Shown piece after piece: positions 1 to 5,727 of a stretch of DNA of 23,192 bases. The position numbers and the translations under genes were made by a program. A model generated the notes under the pieces. It saw only the letters and a list, made by a program, of their open reading frames with translations, made no database searches and was not told the origin of the DNA. The DNA comes from JADGRQ01 sp041476585. Lineage in GTDB: Bacteria; Pseudomonadota; Gammaproteobacteria; Burkholderiales; SG8-39. The stretch spans positions 1 through 23,192 of the forward strand of contig JBGOTT010000025.1 in the NCBI GenBank assembly GCA_041476585.1, read 5' to 3'. Within the stretch, counting starts at the first letter, position 1; every line of letters starts with the position of its first letter.

Positions 1-260
1 ACACGCTGTTCCTGCCCGAGCGGCTGGAGCGCGCCGACTGCGTGCTCGCGATGTACCACGACCAGGGCCTGCCGGTGCTCAAGTACGCGAGCTTCGGGCA
101 CGGCGTCAACGTGACCCTCGGCCTGCCGATCGTGCGAACGTCGGTCGATCACGGCACTGCGCTCGATCTCGCGGGCACCGGCCGTGCCGACTCCGGCAGC
201 CTCGAAGCGGCGCTTCGCCTCGCACTCGAGATCGCCGGCGTGCGCCAGCACCGCGCGTGA
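1..260 (+). CDS. pdxA: 4-hydroxythreonine-4-phosphate dehydrogenase, C-terminal fragment
   Basis: PdxA oxidises 4-phosphohydroxy-L-threonine in the DXP-dependent pyridoxal phosphate pathway, in the cytoplasm. Only the last 85 or so residues are present; the gene runs off the left edge, with codons in phase from base 3. The fragment carries the highly conserved C-terminal block of the family: AMYHDQGLPVLKY (from base 48), then the FGHGVNVTLGLPIVRTS and DHGTALDLAG stretches, which include the metal-binding His and Asp and substrate-contact residues of known PdxA proteins. The TGA stop at 258-260 overlaps the GTG start of rsmA (GTGA), so the two are translationally coupled. The pdxA-rsmA pairing is common in proteobacteria. 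The upstream part cannot be judged from this window. Confidence 0.96.
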   Translation, partial: TLFLPERLERADCVLAMYHDQGLPVLKYASFGHGVNVTLGLPIVRTSVDHGTALDLAGTGRADSGSLEAALRLALEIAGVRQHRA

Positions 261-1045
261 GCCGCGCCCGCACTGTTCCCCGGAAGCGCTTCGGCCAGCA
301 CTTCCTGCACGAGCGCGGTGTCATCGAGCGCATCGTGCGCTCGATCAACCCGCAACCCGGCGACGTGCTGATAGAAGTCGGACCCGGCGAAGGCGCGCTC
401 ACGCGCCCGTTGCTCGAGTGCGTGCCGCGGATGGATGCGATCGAGATCGACCGCGATCTCGCGGCGCGGCTGGCCGCGGAGTTTCCGCCGTCGCGGCTGA
501 CCCTGCACATCGCGGACGTTCTTGAATTCGATTTCTCGGTCTTCCCCGAGGGCATGCGGGTGGTGGGCAACCTGCCCTACAACATCTCGACGCCGATGCT
601 GTTCCACCTCGCTCGCTACGCTTCGCGCGTGCGCGACATGCACTTCATGCTGCAACTGGAGGTGGTCGAGCGCATGGTGGCGAAGCACTCGACTGCGCAG
701 TACGGGCGGCTGTCGGTGATGCTGCAGACGAAGTTTCGGATGGACAAGCTGTTTCGCGTCCCGGCGGGGGCGTTCACGCCGCCGCCGAAAGTGGAGTCCG
801 CGGTGGTACGCCTGGTGCCGCGTTCCGCGCGGGGGTTCGCGGAGGTCGATGAGAAACTATTCCGCGCCCTGGTCGCCGCCGCGTTCAGCGCGCGGAGGAA
901 GACGCTGCGCAATGCGCTGGCGCATTGGTTTGACGAAGCGGCGTTGCGGGCGCTTGGGTTCGATCCGAAACTGCGGCCGGAGAATCTGTCACCGGAGGAT
1001 TATGTGCGCCTTGCGCAGCACGTCCGTCAGAGGGACTTGCGCTAA
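257..1045 (+). CDS. rsmA: 16S rRNA dimethyladenosine transferase RsmA
   Basis: RsmA (KsgA) dimethylates two adjacent adenosines near the 3' end of 16S rRNA (A1518/A1519 in E. coli), a late step of 30S assembly, using S-adenosylmethionine. The 262-residue product has the family hallmarks in order: RKRFGQHFL near the N-terminus (residues 9-17), SAM motif I IEVGPGEGALT (39-49), the catalytic NLPYNIS motif (105-111) and FTPPPKVESAVVRL (173-186). Length is usual for the family. The GTG start at 257 is chosen because it overlaps the pdxA stop and gives the expected N-terminus; no ATG lies near. It is the last gene of the conserved block on this side: the accessory insert begins about 100 bases downstream, in the opposite orientation. 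Confidence 0.97.
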   Translation: MSRARTVPRKRFGQHFLHERGVIERIVRSINPQPGDVLIEVGPGEGALTRPLLECVPRMDAIEIDRDLAARLAAEFPPSRLTLHIADVLEFDFSVFPEGMRVVGNLPYNISTPMLFHLARYASRVRDMHFMLQLEVVERMVAKHSTAQYGRLSVMLQTKFRMDKLFRVPAGAFTPPPKVESAVVRLVPRSARGFAEVDEKLFRALVAAAFSARRKTLRNALAHWFDEAALRALGFDPKLRPENLSPEDYVRLAQHVRQRDLR

Positions 1046-1146
1046 CATGAGCCAACCAAGTCTTGAACGGAGTGCGCCCCGTTACATGAGCCAACTCATA
1101 TCTTGAAGTTCGTTAGCTCCAACGCGGCTTAGTCTTCATCATCGCG

Positions 1147-1407
1147 TCAAGTGGCGGCCCGCTTGCGCGCCGTTCTACCTGATCGTGATGTCACTCGCCC
1201 CGACGGCTTCGTCTTGAGCACGGACCTCAGAGCATCGTTCACGGCAGCGGAGTTTGGAAACGCTCTTGCAACATCGGGCTCCAATACCGCAACGTTTGAG
1301 CCTTCCTTCAGAAGTCGTCGATAGTACTTTCCTCGGACCGCCTTGGAGTAGTCGAAATTGTACTCAGGCCGAAATTCATCCGCGGAATCCAGTGCCTTAT
1401 GTTTCAT
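1147..1407 (-). CDS. BrnA-like antitoxin of a broken toxin-antitoxin pair
   Basis: Predicted 86-residue basic protein. Its middle section (residues 17-65, YNFDYSKAVRGKYYRRLL, then NVAVLEPDVARAFPNSAAVNDALR) matches the pattern of small antitoxin-like proteins found directly after BrnT-family toxins. The strand-plus-helices arrangement suggests a ribbon-helix-helix DNA-binding fold (inference). It differs from canonical BrnA, so the exact family is uncertain. The C-terminal 20 residues are Arg/Ser/Thr-rich and probably disordered. Its ATG at 1405-1407 overlaps the stop of the brnT remnant by 11 bases, the arrangement expected of an original brnTA operon. With the toxin truncated, this is either an orphan antitoxin that may repress other loci, or a relic. 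It converges on rsmA, 101 bases away. Confidence 0.72.
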   Translation of the reverse strand: MKHKALDSADEFRPEYNFDYSKAVRGKYYRRLLKEGSNVAVLEPDVARAFPNSAAVNDALRSVLKTKPSGRVTSRSGRTARKRAAT

Positions 1408-1528
1408 GACGTTTACGCTCTTGCGAGGTTGCCAGTCTTGCGTTGATGATTCTGATCGATTCTCCGCGCTCGGTATGGGCTATGACAATCAGGCGATCCT
1501 GCGACGAATAGCCGATCGTAAGCCGTTC
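1397..1528 (-). pseudogene. brnT toxin remnant (C-terminal ~43 codons only)
   Basis: The minus-strand frame ending at the TAA at 1397-1399 encodes ERLTIGYSSQDRLIVIAHTE (from 1528), followed by a RIRIINAR-like block and ERKRH. This is the C-terminal half of BrnT ribonuclease toxins, whose usual pattern is ERFLTIGxSSxGRLLVVxHTER, xIRIISAR, RxTxxER. The frame stays open further upstream, but residues before ERL have no BrnT character and overlap the 3' end of the Uma2 gene, in another frame. The BrnT N-terminal half, with the FEWDxxKAxxNxxKHG pattern, is absent, and no start codon lies at the homology boundary. I infer a deletion/rearrangement that joined Uma2-containing DNA to the middle of brnT; the toxin is therefore inactive. 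Confidence 0.75.
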
Positions 1529-1548
1529 AAGCGCGGCAGCCGCAACGC

Positions 1549-2067
1549 TCAGGCGGGCGAACCTCGCGGCGGAAGGTTCAGGCGCACAGGGAAAACGCTC
1601 GCGGCGCGCTCCCCGTCGCGAGCGAAGAACCGCGTGGTCCCGTCTTCCGACACGACCCAGACCTCGCGCGCGCCTGCCTTCCGGTACGCGTCGGTTTTCA
1701 GTCTCATCTCCTCCTCGGAATTGGAGGGTGAGACGATCTCCACGCAAATCTCCGGCGCCTCCGGCAGTGGGCTGGTGTCGCCGTGCCGGGCAAGGAAATC
1801 CTTCGACGCCCAGGCCACATCCGGAACCCGAACCCCCATCTCGGTCACGATCGGGCACTCCGTGATCAACTCTCCGTCCGCCAATTGCCGCGAGAACGCT
1901 CCTGCGATGGCCCCCTGCAGTCGTCCATGCCGCGTGCTGGCCGGGCTCATCTCGATTTTTCCGAAGGCATTGAGCTCGATCTTGAACGGGAGGTCGCGCA
2001 GCGTCGCATCGTTCACGACCTCGGCCCAGCGCAGAGCCAAGGCTTCCGGCGTCGTCACATTTCCCAT
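1549..2067 (-). CDS. Uma2-family (DUF820) PD-(D/E)xK-like endonuclease-fold protein
   Basis: A 172-residue protein of the Uma2/DUF820 family, which has a restriction-endonuclease-like core. These are abundant in cyanobacteria and found in patches elsewhere, and their biological role is mostly unknown. Visible family marks: GKIEMSPAS near residue 36-44; an Arg/His-rich helix (45-62); VPDVAWAS (81-88) with the acidic PD; EICVEIVSPSNSEEE (106-120) with the second acidic residue at E110; K124 in the following helix; and a C-terminal strand, EVWVV (135-139). That gives a plausible D83/E110 metal site. Length is slightly under the usual 180-200; the end is close to the brnT junction, so the last few residues may not be native. 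The ATG at 2065-2067 has only a weak ribosome site. It probably shares a transcript with the antitoxin downstream. Confidence 0.85.
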   Translation of the reverse strand: MGNVTTPEALALRWAEVVNDATLRDLPFKIELNAFGKIEMSPASTRHGRLQGAIAGAFSRQLADGELITECPIVTEMGVRVPDVAWASKDFLARHGDTSPLPEAPEICVEIVSPSNSEEEMRLKTDAYRKAGAREVWVVSEDGTTRFFARDGERAASVFPVRLNLPPRGSPA

Positions 2068-2188
2068 GGTCTTCGAAGGCAGCGGGTCACGGTGTCATGG
2101 CAGCATACGCCTCGCACCCTTGGCCCCGAACGTGGTGAGTCTCCATCATCGCGTTGTCTTCTAAACTCTTGAGCGCCGCCAGCCCCAT

Positions 2189-2224
2189 TTGCCGGTGAAG
2201 CGATTGCACGCCATAATCGCTTCA
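2189..2224 (+). promoter_or_regulatory. fic promoter with perfect palindromic operator candidate
   Basis: A sigma-70-like promoter lies just ahead of fic: TTGCCG at 2189-2194 and CATAAT at 2212-2217, separated by 17 bases. Superimposed on it is a perfect inverted repeat, TGAAGCGATT (2196-2205) and AATCGCTTCA (2215-2224), with a 9-base spacer. The right arm covers the -10 element, and transcription would start at its edge or just beyond, so the palindrome is more likely a DNA operator than an RNA hairpin. Arm centres are 19 bp apart, roughly two helical turns, which suits a dimeric winged-helix protein. The fic product carries such a domain at its C-terminus, so autoregulation is the simplest inference. 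A ribosome site, GGAG (2231-2234), follows before the ATG at 2245. Confidence 0.7.
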
Positions 2225-2244
2225 TTTTGTGGAGCGAATAAGAC

Positions 2245-3381
2245 ATGCCGTCGCTTCACCCGTGGATCTGGCAGCAACCCGGCTGGCCGCGCTTTCGATG
2301 GGATGCAGCGCCTCTGGCGCCAGCGCGCGCAAGCGCGCGGCTGGCGCAGGGCAAGGTGCTGGGCGCGGCGCGAATGCTCGACCCCGGCCTGACCTTGGAG
2401 GCGGTGGCTGCAATCTTGGTCGAGGACGGCGTAACCACCAGCGCGATCGAGGGCGAGCGGCTCGACTTTAATGCCGTGCGCTCTTCGGTGGCCCGCCACC
2501 TCGGGCTTGCGACAGCGGGAATGCGCGTGCCGCCCCGTGCGGTGGATGGCCTCATAGAGGTCCTGCTGGATGCGACCAGAAACTATGCGCAGCCGCTGAG
2601 TCCCAAGCGTCTGTTTGGCTGGCAGGCGGCGCTCTTCCCGACCGGCCTTTCCGGGCTGCACTCAATACGGACGGGGGAGTTGCGCGGGCAACAGCCCATG
2701 CAGGTGGTCTCGGGCGGCGTTGGCCGGGAGCGGGTCCACTTCGTCGCGCCACCCCGGAAGGTACTGAAAGCGGAACTCGATCGCTTCCTTGGCTGGTTCA
2801 ACACGCCGCAAGCCGAACCGGACGGCCTGATTCGTGCCGGGCTGGCCCACCTGTGGTTCGTCACCCTGCATCCGTTCGAAGACGGCAACGGCCGGATCGC
2901 GCGCGCCATTACCGACATGGCACTGTCGCAGGACGAGCGCCAGCCGATGCGCTGCTTCAGCCTTTCCGCGCAGATCCTGCGCGAACGGGAGAACTACTAC
3001 GCCATCCTCGAACGCACGCAACGCGGTGGGCTCGAAGTCACCGACTGGCTGGTCTGGTTCATGAAGCAGGTCGAAGCGGCTGCCGGCGCGGCGGAAGGTA
3101 CCTTGGCGAGCACGCTCGCCAAGGCGCGGTTCTGGCTGCGTCATCAGGCGACGGTGCTCAACGAGCGCCAGCGCAAGGCGCTCAATCGTTTGCTTGACGG
3201 CGGCCCGGATGGATTCGAGGGGGACATGAACACCCGAAAATACATGAGCCTGAACCGGACCAGCCGGGTTACCGCCTACCGGGAGCTGGCCGATCTGGTC
3301 GACAAGGGCTGCCTCACGCCTACCGGCAAGGGGGGGCGCAGCAGCGGGTATCGGCTTGTGCGGGAACCAGCTTCCCGGTAA
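2245..3381 (+). CDS. Fic family protein with N-terminal DUF4172 and C-terminal winged helix
   Basis: Fic enzymes usually transfer AMP from ATP to target proteins. The 378-residue product opens with a DUF4172-type block (residues 5-80, HPWIWQQPGWPRFRWD). This contains TTSAIEGE (64-71), matching the inhibitory helix motif [S/T]xxxE[G/N] placed before the Fic core (class II, self-inhibited). The core motif HPFEDGNGRIAR (209-220) is intact, so AMPylation is plausible. Residues about 305-372 (helix ending RKALNRLL, then TSRVTAYRELADLVDKGCL and a GRSSGYRLV wing) look like a winged helix. The ATG at 2245 has GGAG 10 bases upstream and a clear promoter. Two strong hairpins lie inside the gene (2317-2347 and 3101-3124). 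It has no Doc-type partner next to it and faces gloA convergently across 12 bases. Targets are unknown. Confidence 0.93.
   Translation: MPSLHPWIWQQPGWPRFRWDAAPLAPARASARLAQGKVLGAARMLDPGLTLEAVAAILVEDGVTTSAIEGERLDFNAVRSSVARHLGLATAGMRVPPRAVDGLIEVLLDATRNYAQPLSPKRLFGWQAALFPTGLSGLHSIRTGELRGQQPMQVVSGGVGRERVHFVAPPRKVLKAELDRFLGWFNTPQAEPDGLIRAGLAHLWFVTLHPFEDGNGRIARAITDMALSQDERQPMRCFSLSAQILRERENYYAILERTQRGGLEVTDWLVWFMKQVEAAAGAAEGTLASTLAKARFWLRHQATVLNERQRKALNRLLDGGPDGFEGDMNTRKYMSLNRTSRVTAYRELADLVDKGCLTPTGKGGRSSGYRLVREPASR
2317..2347 (+). other. Long imperfect hairpin inside fic (codons 25-35)
   Basis: GCGCCAGC plus GCGCGC (2317-2330) pairs with GCGCGC (2333-2338) and GCTGGCGC (2340-2347). There is one unpaired G at 2339 and AA in the centre. 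That is 14 pairs, nearly all G-C, about 70-100 bases into the fic message. It could slow early translation or simply reflect an Ala/Arg-rich GC-heavy stretch. Confidence 0.6.
3101..3124 (+). other. Perfect 11-bp hairpin inside fic (codons 286-294)
   Basis: CCTTGGCGAGC (3101-3111) and GCTCGCCAAGG (3114-3124) are exact reverse complements around a 2-base centre, AC. It lies in the linker between the Fic core and the winged helix. It is too near-perfect to dismiss, but its role is unknown; it has no T-tract. Confidence 0.6.
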
Positions 3382-3393
3382 TCGAACCGCGAC

Positions 3394-3783
3394 CTACCCG
3401 CCCTTGCGCTCGATGAACTCGATCTTGTACCCATCCGGATCCTCGACAAAAGCGATCACGGTCGTGCCGCCTTTGACCGGGCCAGCCTCGCGCGCCACCT
3501 TGCCGCCCTTGGCGCGAACCGCATCGCAGGCCTTCGCCGCATCCGGCATCTCTAAAGCAATGTGACCGAAGGCGGAGCCGAGCTCGTATTTGTCCACGCC
3601 GTAGTTGTAGGTCAGCTCGAGCACCGAGGCCCTGTCTTCAGTGTCGTAGCCTACGAAAGCGAGGGAGTATTTCTGCTCGGGCCGGTCGGTGGTCCGCAAG
3701 AGTTTCATGCCGAGCACCTCCGTATAGAACTTCACCGAGCGCTCAATGTTCCCTACCCGCAGCATCGTATGCAGAAGTCTCAT
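3394..3783 (-). CDS. gloA: Lactoylglutathione lyase (glyoxalase I)
   Basis: GloA isomerises the methylglyoxal-glutathione hemithioacetal to S-lactoylglutathione, the first step of cytosolic methylglyoxal detoxification. The 129-residue VOC-fold protein has the two repeated half-domains. All four metal ligands fall at the E. coli numbers: H5 (MRLLHTMLRV), E56 (SVLELTYNYG), H74 (AFGHIALE) and E122 (YKIEFIER). The short bacterial form lacks the loops of the eukaryotic Zn enzyme, which fits the Ni/Co-activated type. Its ATG overlaps the TGA of the upstream hydrolase (ATGA at 3780-3783), so it is the last gene of the long minus-strand run. It ends 12 bases from the convergent fic stop; no terminator hairpin with a T-run is visible there. 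Confidence 0.96.
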   Translation of the reverse strand: MRLLHTMLRVGNIERSVKFYTEVLGMKLLRTTDRPEQKYSLAFVGYDTEDRASVLELTYNYGVDKYELGSAFGHIALEMPDAAKACDAVRAKGGKVAREAGPVKGGTTVIAFVEDPDGYKIEFIERKGG

Positions 3784-4526
3784 GGCAGTCCTTCGATCAG
3801 TGGAATGGATGCGCCGGCGAGCCTCAACTCGCGCCGCGCGCTACGGAAATCAGGATACATCGACTCGACGACGGTCCAGAAGCGCCGCGAATGGTTGGGT
3901 TGGACCAGGTGCGCCACTTCGTGGGCGATCACGTAGTCCGCGAGGTGCGGAGCGACGTGCACCAGGCGCCACGCGAGCCGGATGCGCCCATGGGCGGAGC
4001 AGCTACCCCAGCGGACGCGCGCGGAGGACAGCGCCACGGGCGGCGGGCCGAGCCCCAGGCGCGCCGCGTACTCGGCCGCGCGCGGCTCGAAGGCCTCGAG
4101 CGCGATGCGTTTCAAAGATCTGACCAGCGCCCGGCGCACCGCAGCGTCATCGAGCGGATCGCGCACCGCGAGCACCAGCGCACCGGGCTCGCGCGGGACG
4201 GCACGGGCAGCGCGGCGCACTTGCACGCGCAGTTGCTCGCCCGCCACGCAAAGCGTTTCCCCATCCACGCCAATCAAACGCGCGGGGCGCGGCGCATCGC
4301 GCCACTTGTCGAGCCGGGTGACGATCCAGCGCGCCTTCTCGGCGAGGAACGCCTCGATATCGCGCCACCGCGCGGCGTTGGGCGCCCTGACCGCCAGTCC
4401 CTCGGCACCGACGCTGATCGAGATGGTGCGCCGCCGGCTGCGGCTGAAGCGGTATTCAACCTGCCGCCCGAGCACGATCAGCTGGCGTGGGGCGGACAGA
4501 GCTCGGCCTGCTGTGCTTCGATCCAT
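3780..4526 (-). CDS. YgjP-like (DUF45/M48-type) metal-dependent hydrolase
   Basis: A 248-residue member of the YgjP/DUF45 family, often annotated as M48 or SprT-like metallopeptidase; some relatives have been reported to hydrolyse nucleoside triphosphates such as UTP. The zinc site is clear: HEVAH (202-206) with the third His in NHSRRFW (H212). The family WGSC motif (173-176) precedes it, and an Arg-rich RRRT segment (31-34) opens the conserved part. The start is uncertain. ATG at 4526 gives a 49-base overlap with the 3' end of plsC; GTG at 4475, three bases after the plsC stop, would give 231 residues and a cleaner junction. No strong ribosome site distinguishes them. A bulged GC hairpin (4081-4104) lies inside the gene. 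The plsC-hydrolase-gloA order is typical of betaproteobacteria. Confidence 0.88.
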   Translation of the reverse strand: MDRSTAGRALSAPRQLIVLGRQVEYRFSRSRRRTISISVGAEGLAVRAPNAARWRDIEAFLAEKARWIVTRLDKWRDAPRPARLIGVDGETLCVAGEQLRVQVRRAARAVPREPGALVLAVRDPLDDAAVRRALVRSLKRIALEAFEPRAAEYAARLGLGPPPVALSSARVRWGSCSAHGRIRLAWRLVHVAPHLADYVIAHEVAHLVQPNHSRRFWTVVESMYPDFRSARRELRLAGASIPLIEGLP

Positions 4527-5197
4527 GCTTCGGCTTCGGCGTTGATCGCTTCGGGCTTGCGGTTCGCGGTCGCTATGGGCGGGCCGATGCGCACCGTCAC
4601 CAGCCCCGGTCGCTTGATAAACGCGTTGCGCGGCCAGACCAGCCCGGCGTTGTGGGCGACCGGCACGACCGGAACGCCAGCCTTCGCCGCAAGCCAGGCG
4701 CCGCCCGGTTGATAGCGCCGGCGCTTGCCCGGCGCAACGCGCGTGCCTTCCGGAAACACCACCACCCAGAAGCCTTGCGCGATGCGCTCGCGCCCCTTGC
4801 GCGCCAACGTCTTGAGCGCGGCTGCGCCTTTGGAGCGGTCGATCGCGATCGGGCTCATCAACGCGAGGCCCCAGCCGAAGAACGGGATCCACAGCAGCTC
4901 GCGCTTGAGCAAATGGACCTGCGGCGGGAACAGTTTCTGGAACGCCATCGTTTCCCATGCCGACTGGTGTTTCGAGAGGATCACCGACGGCGTGGCCGGC
5001 AGATGTTCGAGACCCTCCACGCGATAGCGGATTCCGCACAACCACCGCGCAAGCGGCACCACCGCGCGGGCCCAGCCGGATATGACACGGTAGCGCAGCA
5101 TGCGCGGCAGCGGAAACGTTGCGAGCGCGAGCAGCGCGTAGGGCGGGGTGAACAGGACCAGCGCGAGCGCGAACAGGCTCGAGCGCAGCAGGATCAT
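4478..5197 (-). CDS. plsC: 1-acyl-sn-glycerol-3-phosphate acyltransferase
   Basis: PlsC-type acyltransferase that adds the second acyl chain in phosphatidic acid synthesis at the inner membrane. The 239-residue product begins with a hydrophobic stretch (residues 1-30) that probably anchors it. The catalytic motif reads H77-QSAW-E82, an HX4E variant of the usual HX4D. FPEGTR (148-153) is the second signature, with a basic KRRR patch just after and a VPVVPVAHNAG block near 175-185. Relatives with HX4E are known, so activity is expected, although an acyltransferase acting on another lysolipid cannot be excluded. Its ATG overlaps the gmhB stop by 4 bases (5194-5197), and its own end is overlapped by the hydrolase gene. 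Confidence 0.93.
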   Translation of the reverse strand: MILLRSSLFALALVLFTPPYALLALATFPLPRMLRYRVISGWARAVVPLARWLCGIRYRVEGLEHLPATPSVILSKHQSAWETMAFQKLFPPQVHLLKRELLWIPFFGWGLALMSPIAIDRSKGAAALKTLARKGRERIAQGFWVVVFPEGTRVAPGKRRRYQPGGAWLAAKAGVPVVPVAHNAGLVWPRNAFIKRPGLVTVRIGPPIATANRKPEAINAEAEAWIEAQQAELCPPHAS

Positions 5198-5727
5198 TTA
5201 AGGAAATCGGCGACGAACGCGCCGAGATCTGGAAACACGCGCGTTCCCTCGGGCAGGCCGCCTTCCTTCTGCGTCCTGCGCCCCTTGCCGGTCAGCACCA
5301 GCACCGGCTGCCCGCCGACTGCGGCGGCGGCCTGCAGGTCGCGCAAGCCGTCTCCCACCATCGGCACGCCGGCAAGCGTGACGTTCAGGCGCCGGCCGAT
5401 CTCCTGCAGCATCCCGGGGTTGGGCTTGCGGCACTCGCAGTTCGCGTCGGCGGCGTGCGGGCAGAAGAACACCGCATCGATGCGTCCGCCGGCCAGCGCA
5501 ACTGCCTTGTGCATCGTGTCGTGGATGGAGTTGAGCGTCGTCATGTCGAACAGCCCCCGCGCGAGGCCCGACTGGTTGGTCGCCACCACCACCCGGTAGC
5601 CGCTCTGGGTGAGCCGCGCGATCGCCTCGAGGCTGCCCTTGATCGGTTTCCATTCCGCGGGCGACTTGATGTACTGGGCGCTGTCGTGGTTGATGGTGCC
5701 GTCGCGGTCCAAGATGACGAGCTTCAT
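5194..5727 (-). CDS. gmhB: D-glycero-beta-D-manno-heptose 1,7-bisphosphate 7-phosphatase
   Basis: GmhB removes the 7-phosphate from heptose bisphosphate during ADP-heptose synthesis for the lipopolysaccharide inner core. The 177-residue HAD-family protein shows the nucleophile/acid motif DRDGT (D7, D9), the VVATNQSG motif II region (47-54), and the GmhB-specific zinc loop CPH...CECRKP (C89, H91, C97, C99). A GDGLRDLQAA motif IV region follows near residue 125. That zinc loop separates it from the related histidinol phosphatases, though some homologues act on the alpha anomer. It overlaps glyS by ATGA (5724-5727) and plsC by 4 bases, so translational coupling is likely. Other heptose genes are not in the window. 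Confidence 0.93.
   Translation of the reverse strand: MKLVILDRDGTINHDSAQYIKSPAEWKPIKGSLEAIARLTQSGYRVVVATNQSGLARGLFDMTTLNSIHDTMHKAVALAGGRIDAVFFCPHAADANCECRKPNPGMLQEIGRRLNVTLAGVPMVGDGLRDLQAAAAVGGQPVLVLTGKGRRTQKEGGLPEGTRVFPDLGAFVADFLK

Noticed and set aside
1041..1117. GCTAAC ... GTTAGC pair resembling the ends of an integron attC site
   Set aside because: The right core reads GTTAGCT, which does not fit GTTRRRY, and the interior holds direct repeats (ATGAGCCAAC twice) rather than the paired inner boxes of attC. No integrase is near.
1137..2154. 11-bp direct repeat CATCATCGCGT at 1137-1147 and 2144-2154, flanking the antitoxin/Uma2 segment
   Set aside because: It looks like a target duplication, but one 11-mer pair within about 1 kb is not rare at this composition, and there is no transposase or inverted terminal repeat.
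3780..5045. A 421-residue version of the YgjP-like hydrolase
   Set aside because: The first ~170 residues are antisense-free but lie inside plsC in another frame, with no homology character. The conserved part starts near 4526 or 4475.
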